A program made the position numbers and the translations under genes. A stretch of 64,000 nt of DNA from Allomyces arbusculus (Eukaryota; Blastocladiomycota; Blastocladiomycetes; Blastocladiales; Blastocladiaceae). The stretch's first letter is position 1. Each line of letters opens with the position of its first letter. A model generated the notes under the pieces. That model did no database searches and had not been told where the DNA came from. It was given only the letters and a program-made list of their open reading frames with translations. Of this stretch, positions 11,512 to 22,277 are shown one piece after another. Location: assembly GCA_027604705.1 (NCBI GenBank), contig JADHYV010000014.1:1-64000 (forward strand). The letters are read 5' to 3'.

Positions 11512-14500
11512 ATGGCGTCGCCCTCCATGCCGTCGAGCACGGGCGGTCACCCGACCGTCATGGGCGTTCTCTACCTCGCCGGCACCGTCTACCCGACCGC
11601 CAAGAAACTCGGTACTGGCGTCGTGCTGTTCAACCGCGCGACAGGCACGCTCGCGCCCTCCGACGATCGCGGCTACGTGATCCTCGATGCCGGCGGCGAC
11701 TACGTCCCGGAACGCGCCGACTCGGAGCGGTTGCGCAAGGTAGTCTCCATCCCGCTCATTCCACCCTTTCCTCTTACTGATGCTGCTCGGTTAATCATGT
11801 AGCTCACTGAGGACGGCCGCACGCGCAACAGACGCTGGTCGAAAGTCGCCGGCACACTCTCGCGCGCCGCCGTGCGCCGCGCCGCGTCTCCGAGCAACCA
11901 CACGTCCGGCGGCGGGGTCGGGACCATTGGCCGCGGGCTCAATCGGCTCACGATGCTCGGCTTTTCGAACCCCAACATCCTCGCCACCACCAACAGCGGC
12001 GAGTCGTCGTCGCCGTCGCCCGGCGACGGACCGCTCATCACCCCGCTCGTCCCGGCGTCTGCGAACGGCGGCTCCGACTCCCCGGGCCTGAACCTGTTTG
12101 GTACGATCCGCGGCCGCCGGCGTTCGTCTGAGGAGTCGGCGCAGATGAGCCCGTCGTCGTCCGGTACGTCGCCTGTGGTGCAATTCGCAACGCGCACGTT
12201 TGGTACGATTGGCCGGCTCGGGTCCGCGGGCAAGTCCGTGTCGGCGACGGAACTCGGCGCGAGCCGTAGCCGCAGCGGCAGCGCCGGGTCGTCGAGTTCG
12301 CCGTCGTCGCACGCGCGCGACGCCGTCTACCGCCGGCACAGCCACGCCGCGGGCGAGCACGAAATCCGGGAAGGTGCCGGGACCCCACCGCCGCAAGTGA
12401 CTGTGTCGGACCTGAGTATTCACTCTGCCGACTCGGGTGGGATTCCAACAAGCAGATTGGACGAGGAGGACGAGGTCGGTGACCAGCATTCGCGCGCGAC
12501 CGTCTCGTTTGACGATATCGTGCAGACGCACCGGCCGCCGCCGTTTGCGATCACCGGGTCGGAGAGTTTCGGGTCGATGGCGTCGGCGGGCGCGTTGCCG
12601 CTGAACGGGTTTCATACGATCTCCGAGGAGGAAATGGCCGAGCCGTCGCCGGTGCCGTCCATCTACTGCCCGCTGGAGATGCACATGCATCTTGACCCGA
12701 TGTCGTCGAGACGTAATGGGAAGAGCGCGTCGAATCGGTCGTTGCCGCAGCAGAGGGTGCTCGTGTGGGTAGCGCTCGAGGGGCAGCAGCTCGTGTTGTA
12801 CACAGACGAGACGGTACTTGGTTTTTTGCTTCCCGTTGCGCATGGGCTGTGGCTGACCAGAGTGTGACCCCCCGACGACAGAAAAGCGAGATTGTCGAGT
12901 CGATCTACCTCGGCGAGAACTGCCTCGCGCTCCTCGACGAGTCCAACTTGGCCCAAGAGTCGTTCTACGTTGTCGAAGACGACCATTCATTGCGGCTGCA
13001 TACGAGGAGCAAGGACGATGCAGTACGGGGCAACGCTTATTCATCGGGCTTCATCTCAGCCGGTGCACCGAACTCACCGTCCCCTTTCCTGTAGCTGCAC
13101 TGGGTGAGCCGGATCAACAGCACCGCACTGACCGCGTTCCTGCGCGACGATCTCTACGGCAGCGACGGCGCGTCGGGCAACGGGTCCGACTACCGCAAAG
13201 AGTATGAGGAACTCGTCAAGTCATTTGACCTCGTCGAACTCAGCCGCATGCCCGTGCCCGACCTCGTCGATCCGTCCGGCGCCGCGTCGCGCGTTTCCAT
13301 CTTGGTCACGCAGCCGACGCTCATGCGGCGGTCCATGTCCGTCATGGACCCGCCAGTCGCGCACGCACGCGACACCGGGTCGGACACGGCGTCGATTGCG
13401 TCGGCCGAAATTCATTCGCCGATCATCATGTCGCCAACGCCGCCGGATGCGGCGGAAAGCATGGATCGCCGGCCGAGTGGGTCGAGTGTGCGGGGACTTG
13501 TGCCGTCGAATTCGGCCATGTCGAGCGTCTCGTGTGACGGGTACGTGAAATCACCGACCCTCTCAACCTGTTTGATCTGTGTTCCTTACCACACGCCCAT
13601 TCGCGTAGCACTTTGTCACCGTCGTCGGAGACCCGAAGCTGCACGTCGTCTTCTAAGCAGCCACGCTCGCTTCCTCGCAAGACCTCGACGGGTTCCGCCG
13701 ACGTGCCGATGCTCACGATCCCGACCGAGACCCCACTGCCCCCGTCGCCGGTTCCATCCGATTTGGTCACACCCACGGTCGTCTACGACCACCCGGAGCC
13801 GTCGAGCCCAGCCAAACCGGACCGCGACGCCGGCTCACCGCAAAAGAACCGGATCGCCGCAGCGACGCTGGACAAGCTCGTCGAGCGGCTCAGCGACCCG
13901 CTCACGTTCGACCCCGTATACGTCGACCGGTTCCTGCTCGGGTACCGGCATTTCTCGGACGCGACGACGGTCTTGCACAAGATTACCGCGCGGCTCGTCG
14001 CAGTCCCACCCTCGGACGCAAGTCAGGCCGACGTGCAGTTTGTGCAGCGGTGGCGGCCGGTGATTCGGATGCGTTTGCTGACGGTGGTCAAGATGTGGCT
14101 TGATCGGTACTGGCTCGACTTTTTCCACAACGAGGCCGCGCGCGCGGCGCTCGGCGACCTCCTCTACCTCTTGGCGCATTGGGAACCCGACCAGTGGGAC
14201 GGGTCCGCGGGGAACGAGCACCGTGCGTGTCTTGCGCGGGTGGGCAAGTTGCTCGGAAAACTCGCGGCGTTCCAGACAGAGGCGTACCCGGCGGTCCTGG
14301 CCGCGGCGGTGCCCGAACCCAAGCCCGACCGTGTCTTGCCGCCGTGCGATTTCCTCGAAATGGACCCGAGACACGTCGCGATTCAGCTGACTGTAAACGA
14401 GTTCAAGCGGTTCCGTGCGGTGCGGCCGATCGAGTGCCTGCTCCACTTGTGGGGGGACACGAAGAGCGCCGACGTGCAGGCCGAGATTCGCAATCTGACG

Positions 14501-15411
14501 GAGATAATTTGGTGGTCGAATCAGGTACAGACATTTTAAGCGTTTTCCGTCTCTGACCGTAGATCCTTGTTGACCATTCGGCTCGCTTCCAGGTGTCGTA
14601 CTGGGTCGCAACCGAGATTTGCACGCAGCCCGAGCTGCCAAACCGAGTCAAGGTGCTCGAGCGCATGATCAAGATTGCCAAGGTGCGTCTGGTCAATCAT
14701 TTCATATCATCCCCTACTCCTTTCCTCACGCTGTACCATCTCGTCGTGTAGATTTGCCGTCGCGAGCGCAACTTCAACACGACCATGGCGATCATTGCCG
14801 GGCTCAACAATTCGGGTGTGCTGCGGCTCAAACAGACGTGGGAGGCGATGCAGGACAAGTACAGGCAGCGGTACGCTGACCTCGAACAGCTCATGGCGCA
14901 GACGCACAATTTCCGGCAGTACCGTGCCGTGATTGACAGCATGGAGCAAGACGGGTTCCGTCATCCGTTTGTGCCGTTCATGGGTTCGTATCCGAACCAC
15001 TCTCCACCCAGTTTCCGAGGCTTGACTCACACACAAGCTGTCCACTTGAAAGGCCTCTTCCTCAAGGACCTCATGTTCTGGAACGAGAACCCCAAGACGC
15101 TCAGCAACGGGCTCATCAATTTCGGCAAGATTCGCGCCATCACGGGGCTCGTGCAGCAACTGCGCGCGTGGCAGGAACTCGAGTACCGCCCGCCATTGCC
15201 CGTGGCCGACGTGGTCGTGCGGTACTGCAAGCACTTGCGCGCGCTCAAGGACGATACGATCTACAAGTACTCGAATCTGTGTGAGCGGCGCGCTGGGGCC
15301 GGCGAGTCGATGCGGTTGATTGATAAGTGGCGGTCCGACGATGGAAGTGGAAGTCCAGGCAAGGCGGGGAGTGGGACGTTGGGTGGAGTGAAGCGCGGGG
15401 CGGCGGCGTGA
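11512..15411 (+). CDS. Ras guanine-nucleotide exchange factor with PH-like domain
   Basis: Activates a Ras/Rap-type GTPase by GDP release at membranes. Eight exons (11512-11739, 11803-12813, 12882-13022, 13095-13540, 13609-14524, 14593-14682, 14752-14983, 15053-15411) join to 1140 aa. Domains: a Ser/Thr-rich N-terminal half; a PH-like fold at about 395-480, built across exons 2-4 and ending in the helix DALHWVSRINSTAL; a second Ser/Thr-rich linker; a RasGEF_N module (LDKLVERLSDPLTFDPVYVD...) near 695-790; and the CDC25 catalytic domain from about 850 to 1110 (DPRHVAIQLT...NFNTTMAIIAGLNNSGVLRL...). The last intron (14984-15052) is 69 bases with no stop, so it could pass as coding. Removing it restores the family pattern PFMGLFLKDLMF. 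No SH3, DEP or cyclic-nucleotide domain was recognised, so I do not assign it to the CDC25, BUD5 or Epac subgroup. Confidence 0.9.
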
Positions 15412-17321
15412 CGATGACTTCGGGGGGGTGGGGATGGTTGTGTGCCGGATGGGGAAGCGTCGGCATGCTCTAGATGATGCGCTTGAAAGAGATGGGGAGG
15501 ACTGACTAAATAGGCTAATTCGTGCGATGCAACTTGGGGATGCGGAGAGTTTCATTCTCAAGGGGTAGCGTGAGTAGGGGCTGATGATGATGACGAGACA
15601 GGCATCGCTTTTTTGCTTCTTTGGGGCTGAGTCAAGCTCGGTTCCGCAAAAACAATGAATCCATGACAAGCTGCCCGCAACAAATCCTTCCAGGCCCTAG
15701 ATAACCGCAATTTCAAAGGAGACCAGGATTGGAACCTGGGGCCCACTCTTACGCTCATATTTCCTCCTGTCCCTCCTGTCCTCCCATTCTATGGGGTTTG
15801 CGGCTTTCAAATTTGCTTAAATTCCGTTGATTCATGGGTGAAAAAACAAAGGCAACAATAATACATCAGAACGGCATCATGCCAGCTGAAACCAGACGAG
15901 GGGAACAGTTGAACTCTTGGCCTAAAATGACGTGGCATTGCAGCTTGCCAGGTTGGCCATCCCAGATTCGGGGTTGGGTACAAATACAGGCCAATTGATC
16001 CGCGATTGCTCTTCGATCAAAAGTGGATCTACCACCTCTTGGAAGACTAGGCTTGATCATACTTGACAAGGCTCGTCCCGCACCATTGATGTGGTGCAGA
16101 GCGGGCTGTGGAGCCCTTAGTCAAAGGGCGACTGCAGACCGCAAAGGGCGCGGCTGCTTTGTATTTAAAGACAAGACTAACAACGTGAACAAACCCGACA
16201 CAACGAGAGGAACGCGAGCCCAGCGGTTTCTGAGAACCGCGCGCTGCTGGTGTGATCCAGTCGCACTGTCGCGTCGCTCATGGCGACCATCAGCGGTGAG
16301 TCCAACCCGGTCGCCAAGAACGGGGATGTGGCCCGGGTCGGTCGTCGTGGATGCGGGCGCAGTCGCGAGGGAGCCTGCTTGCTGGCACACGCGAATCGCG
16401 CCAAACCAGATGCGGTAACACATCAACCATGTCCACACGTTCGTTCTACACTAAATGATTCAGGGATGATCATACAAACGTTACCGCTCTTTAACCGAGC
16501 TTTGAATGATCTTGGCCGAGGTGTGATCCACTTTGCGCTCAGCTCCATAATGCCAAGGACTCAAATCATGCCAAGTGCTCTCACGATCGTAGGCGGCGCT
16601 GTCCACCCTCAATCTCATTTAGGGCAACCTCAATCGGACCTGAATCAGGCTCAGTTAGGCCTTGCCACGCCATGATCAAACCAAAGCGAAGTTAGATCAA
16701 ATCAAGGCGCAAGTGAACCTAACAGACCCCACACAACCAAGCCAATAAATATTCCGAACCCTTCTATGCCCTATGTCTAACTATAACTGCACCGATCATC
16801 AAACTGTGAATGTGTGCCTTCTGGCGGCCCCTTCACACGTACAAGGTTTGCACACGAGTCAATGACTGAACGCGGTTGCACTGGGAGGTTATCTTGCGGT
16901 TGCACAGGTCCACAGTCATGTCAACCATATGGTACAGCGTCTTGTTGCGCGTTTTTCACTCACTGAAACACCCACAACAGCGCCAATGCTCTTCCTCAAG
17001 CGTCTCATGTTCTGGAACGAAACAATCAGTCACGCTTTTCCACGACTTCCCAGCCCAGCTGTGTCGCGCGATTACAATGCGATGCTGCCATGAGATCCTG
17101 GTCATTCTTCAGACATATCAGTTGTCATCCTGGATCAGACTTGAATGAATGGCGCACGCCTGCATTGCCCCACTGAAAGAGAACTGCCTGCTGACATGTC
17201 TCGTCCCTGTCGCTCAGAGTCTTGTCATGGCCAACGTCGACACGTACGTTTTGACCAGGTTTCAAGGAGGCGCAACAAGTGCCGCCCACCCAGGTCCCAC
17301 GCGCAAAACGGCTGTCCCCTC
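15412..17321. other. intergenic, no gene seen
   Basis: No supported gene. At 15721-15740 a perfect T-arm-like hairpin with a B-box match occurs on the minus strand, but without the rest of a tRNA. The open frame 16280-16675 (+) has no recognisable domain and falls off in codon bias after its first third. Confidence 0.4.
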
Positions 17322-17582
17322 TGACGACAGGTACGTGTGGGCCCGCTTTCTCTTTCTGTTGGCGCGACGTTTGAAGTACGACTGCAATGCGCACGCCTTT
17401 GCGTGAAGCGAGCAAGACGGACCGCATTGTTCTGCACAAGTGGTGCACTCGGGAACGATTTGTGGGAGGGTTTGAAGGGTGGAGACGCTTTTGCGAGCTA
17501 TCTGTGGCGTTCTTTTTTGGTTTGCTCCCGTCTCCAGGCCGTTTGTGCACTGCCAGCTTTGCGGCGAAACAGAACACTTACA
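17322..17582 (+). repeat. dispersed repeat, copy B (CpG-retaining)
   Basis: Counterpart of 3884-4112 in opposite orientation. It keeps CpG at many positions where copy A has TpG/CpA, for example the stretch around 17363-17412. Similarity fades on both sides, so the full element is not defined. A zinc-knuckle-like HCQLCGETEH is encoded near 17547-17576. It may be part of an old retroelement, judged broken. Confidence 0.75.
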
Positions 17583-17735
17583 ACCACCTTTGCCTCTTGC
17601 TGAGCCCGGGCTTCCCCTGTCCTTCTCCTCTGCCTGTTTTGTGTCAGCACCTTGCCCCTGAAGCCATTTGTGTCCCCACTGTTGGTTACAGGGACTGCAT
17701 ACAAGTCGAGAATGCAGAGCTTCTGGAGCAAGGCT

Positions 17736-18431
17736 TCATTTAATCCACGCACAGCGCTTTGTGTCATGGATCCGCTCATTGATGTTGGCTGGCTTGTGGG
17801 GATCCCCACAGCGCCGCACGTACAGATTGAACCTCAAATTCAGTTTGAAAAGCGTCATGGGCCATTTTGGTGCGAGAAGATCCAGGTTCTCGTGCACCAA
17901 GCGGTTTCCAGAGAGCATGAGAGTGGCAAGCTGCAGTGACATGGAGGTTGCGAGTTTTGCTCTGGCATTGGTCCCACGAATTAGCAAAATGGACAGATCG
18001 AGGCACGCCAGGGACACTGGAATGCGTGCCAGAAATGGGGCCAGATGGTCCTGTCGTAAGTCGATGCGCAGCAGGAGCATACAATGCAAAGCAACTTGAG
18101 TGTTGGTGCTTTGACAGAAGTGATGGAAGTGTGCGGCACAATGCTCAAGATCATACATGATCTCCAGCACGCGAGTCGCGACTGGCAGGCTTTGTGTCAA
18201 GGCCAACACTTCGTCCAATTCGTGCTGGGGGCACAACACATAAATCACAAAGTGGAGCGACTCAATGGATGTGGGCGTTGCTGCTGCGAGCTGGGTAACG
18301 TCCTGGTCGGTGTCTTCACCAACAAGAATTGCAAGATGGAAATGGCACAGGGGCGCCCATGACAGGGCACACACTACCGCATCAAGCCTGTAGATCGTGG
18401 GAGCAACAGGACCCAGCACAAATGATGTCAA
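17736..18431 (-). pseudogene. decayed leucine-rich-repeat-like gene
   Basis: A 231-codon minus-strand frame shows LRR-like periodicity: SLACLDLSILLI, then LATLMLSGNRL and FKLNLRFNLY spaced by about one repeat. This resembles ribonuclease-inhibitor-type or F-box LRR proteins. LRR-like pieces seem to continue upstream to about 19360 but scatter over different minus-strand frames, and that part is CpG-poor. I therefore read the whole as a host gene that has decayed, with this frame as the best-kept end. There is no clear start, and no F-box was found. A functional LRR gene with several introns is possible but less likely. Confidence 0.35.
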
Positions 18432-21400
18432 GCTGGGCAGTCATGCAACAAGACGCGCAAGCGCTGGAATCGCCTGCACTGGGAGAGCCATCTCGCCATC
18501 CATTTTCAGGTCAGTCAAAGTGGTGGAGACGCCCTTGAAGAACTTGACCCACGTCTGCCACGCCTTGCTGGTCTCTTCATCGTCCCAATGGCAGTTGCAA
18601 GCTTCAATGAGGGTTGGCTGCTTGAGATTGCATAGAAGAGCACAAGCAAAGTTGACATGCCGTTGGAATTCATGAAGAGCTTAATGGCTGAGGATGGCAC
18701 GACAATGCAGGACAACAGGAATGAACAGTCCTCTTCATCCTTGTTCTTGAGCACTAGTGAGCGGCAGCATGGTGGAATGGTGAAAAAGGCTCATCGTGAT
18801 ACAATCAAGTCATGTGGTCAATACATCTGGCAGTAGCGTCCATTTCCGAGAAACATTGGACAGTCGAGCAAAAGGGCACAACAATGCAATTCCAGTGGTG
18901 GTTGCACAGTGGAAGAATCAAGTACAGTTGTGGACGATGTTGGAACTTGATTGCAGCAAGCTGGCCAATGTGGTCGTTTGAGATTGCAACCGTGTCAATA
19001 ATTGTTGCTGGCACCGATCCCACCACGTTGTCATCCTCTCCCCAATCAACTTTGCTCCTGTGGACTTGAAGAGCAAAACGCAAGCACAGCACAAAGAGTG
19101 AGGGTGCCATGAGCGCCAATTCCGCCAGGGCAGTGCAGAAACAATGTGCACCGCGTGCTGGTTGGATAAAGGAAGAAATTTGAAAGTGGCGTCAAGTGGC
19201 CACTGGTCAAGCCTGGCAGAGTGGCCTGCGCTTGGTTGCATTGAACAAGTAGTTGACATGTCGAATGTTGGAATGCATACAGTGTCGTCAAAACCATCAG
19301 GACGATAAATGCTTGGAGCCTGGAGCAAAAGATAGACAGCTTTGGTCACAAACCCCACTGCACATTTCCATTTCTTTGGCCAGCAGCATTATGTCACCTG
19401 TCACTATGCCTTGAGCTGGTGTGCCCTTGAGACTGGTCACATCTTGAAGCCTGAAGTCTTGGCTGATACAGTTTTATAACCTCACTTCATGTCCAGACAT
19501 GTATCTGAGAACGAACATAGGCTGCAGCAATTACCAGTGGCACAGAACCTGTACCAGTTCCTAGCCACAATTCCTGGGTCTAGAAAGCTGGCACAAATGA
19601 GGCTGTCAATGTCACTCACGTCTTGATTTTGGCGACCCTGGGGTGGATTTTGATCAATTTTTTTCCGCAAATTGCAAATTTGCTTGCCAGATGATGTTCA
19701 GCCTGTTCGACTTTGACCACATGTTGCTCAACAATTGTCACGGCCAAACTCTTCGCTTCTGTTGCCACACGTCCAGGCACCCATACGTTGTCAATGCGGA
19801 TCGCTTTTGGGAAATGTGGGCAGCTCCCTTTTGCTTTCGCGTGTCACTTGACGATTGATGTTCCCATTGTGGGCGCCTCGCAGGACGCATGGATTCTTGC
19901 TGAACTTGTCAATCCAATGGCAACATAGTGCGTGATTGAGACCTGGTTATGATTGCAAACTGGGCCAGCCAGTAGATCACGTATGAAAGCGGTTGCTATC
20001 CCTGCGATGGTGAATAAAACGATTATACTCACGGTCTTGGGTCCACTCGACGCTCGCCCTCTCTCTTGAGTTTTCTGGAGTTGTACTCTCTGACAATGCT
20101 CCCCCTCCACCTGAGGGCGACTCCCACGTGTCTGCCACAAGCAATGCGGCCCGACCCATTGATTACTTTCACCGAGATGCCCTCGACCACCACACACACG
20201 CTCGCCATTACGCCCATTATGCTGGCCTGTACTCCCACTGGCTCACAGGTACTAACGTTGACCCAGCTCATGTTCCATGAGACCATCAACATGTGGGCCA
20301 TTTCTCACCGAATTTTCTGATGTGTAACGCGGCCGAATAGTGTGATCGCGCTAGTGTGGCACTCCTCAGAAGTAGACGAGTTTCGCGCGACCACAATAAT
20401 AGTTCGCGATGTGGAGTGCCTGGATGTGTGGTGAAACAAGGCAAAGGAGAAATTTTAGTATGCAGTGTACAGTGGGCTACTGGCAGCAGTAGCTCGAAAT
20501 CTAGTGCATTTATATTAAGTTTTCCAAAATGAACAGCCCCAAATGACGATACAAATCCACTTTTATAAAGTGTACAAGGAGCCCGTAGTTCTGTGTTCGT
20601 GTGTTCCCTCCCAAATTGCTCACAACAATGAGGATGCAGCAACTAGAGTGTAAAGCATGGAGCCCCAGTGTCAGATATGTGACAAAGAGATTGAATTGGG
20701 ACGCATTTGTGAACAAGAAATGAAAAAATGGTGTAGCTGTCGCAGCGTACAATTCAAATGCATGCCGAACTGATGTTCGCTCTTTTTGGAAGTCCAGGAA
20801 TCGAACTTGGTGTTCTCAATGGAAATGTCCATCCTCTCACCCCTACAGGCTACTGATCTCAGGCCCCATTGGGCACGTCCATGTCCCCACAAAAAACACA
20901 AGCACAGAACTTGAGGCGGCCCGAGCAGTTTCAAATAGGGAAGTAAACAGAGCGAAGTTTTTCTCGGTGCTGATAATGGGCTCCCCTCATTAAAGTAAAC
21001 CCATTTTCAGCTCATGTCAAACGAATGAGCCCTCAATGTCACTCCTCCTCCCATGCCCCCTCCTCATATGGACTTTGGATCACCAAAAACAGGACCATGT
21101 TATCTGCGTACCCCATATGCTCAAGCACATCGGCGCCTGCAACGATGCGAAACAGATAGGTGAGATGTGGTTCAAGAATGCGCCTCTGAATCACATCATT
21201 AGTTGCTAAACACGTCGCCATGGTGGATGATAATGGTTTCAGGTTTCCGCTGACGTCGACATGGATCTACATGATTGGGCGTTTGGTCAGAGAAGTGCGC
21301 CAGGTTCAGCGGCTGGCAGCGACAGGACGTACCAGTTGCACGACTAGACGCTTGATCAGGCCAACTTCATCAGCCTGTCCACTCGACCTGCTCCAAAGGC

Positions 21401-22277
21401 GGCCCATGCTCTTCACCGCGTCAGGAGATGGCAGCATGACAACCATTGAATGAATCTTGGCTGACACAATCGACACAGTCCCTGACACCAAGCCCGGCTT
21501 CTCTAGCCTGCTCCAACCCAAGATACTGCACGATCAACTCATGGCAACAAATTGGAGCTGGCTGCCAGAGTGTCAAGTCTCAACAGCCCAGCCCAAGTCC
21601 CCACAACCCGCGCCCGTACTCCGCGTGCTCCTCTCCAACGACAACGTCCCAAATTGCAGCGACCAAAACGTCGAGCAGATCTCCAACCTGGACGACCAGC
21701 GCGTTGCCAGGGTCGATCGTCAGTACCTCCAACAAGAGTATCAACGTTTCCACCCCACGCAACGCCAGCTCGTCCTCAATCTGCTTGTTTGCTGGGCCCA
21801 CGAACACGATCCTCACGCTCACCTGGACCGGGACCATGACGCCGCGGACGCGACGAGCGTCGCCGCAGAGTGCGCCGTGATCAGCGGCGGCGCGATGCGG
21901 CCGCTGCGCGCGTCGACTTGTGCCGGAGTGTCATTTGCGCAAAAAGGTCGGCTCGATGGCAGGCGTCGCCACCGAAATCGAAGAGAGGATGGGAGCTGCT
22001 GCTGCTGCTTATAAAGAACAGAGATGGCCGTTGTGGTGAATAGGGAGTACTCAACGACCGGTCAATGCGCAAGCCGTTGCGCGCGTTTGGCAGACGGGAT
22101 GCAACGGCCAACCAACGACACTGAAAAAATAAAACAACCATCAAAAAACAAGTCGCTTGTGCGTTCTCGATGAAAAAAACGTTGATCCCGCAACCTCTGC
22201 TGCCAGAGAGATCCGAACTCGCTTCTCCAAAAGCTATACGGAGGTACGCTGAGATATCTGTGTTCCATCCAACAAAC
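18432..22277. other. intergenic; possible remains of genes
   Basis: Up to about 19.4 kb it carries scattered, frame-broken remains beside the LRR-like frame. Between 19.4 and 22.2 kb I see no supported gene. The minus-strand frame 21039-21221 contains NDVIQRRIL and VLEHMGYADN, vaguely like a PUB domain, but no gene could be built around it. Frames 21446-22014 (+) and 21580-21837 (-) overlap and neither is convincing. Confidence 0.35.
20790..20860 (-). other. tRNA-like pol III box pair (possible tRNA relic or SINE head)
   Basis: On the minus strand a B-box match AGTTCGATTCC (20798-20808) follows an A-box-like TAGCCTGTAGGGG (20840-20852) at tRNA-like spacing. The T-arm forms with one mismatch, but acceptor and anticodon stems do not. 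This fits a decayed tRNA or the head of a tRNA-derived SINE; chance is also possible. Confidence 0.25.

Noticed and set aside
15700-15760. T-arm hairpin CCAGG-TTCCAAT-CCTGG on the minus strand
   Set aside because: There is no A box and no acceptor stem, so it was not called as a tRNA.
21039-21221. Possible PUB-domain fragment (NDVIQRRIL...VLEHMGYADN)
   Set aside because: The match is short, no intron model joins it to anything, and the neighbouring frames are ambiguous in strand.
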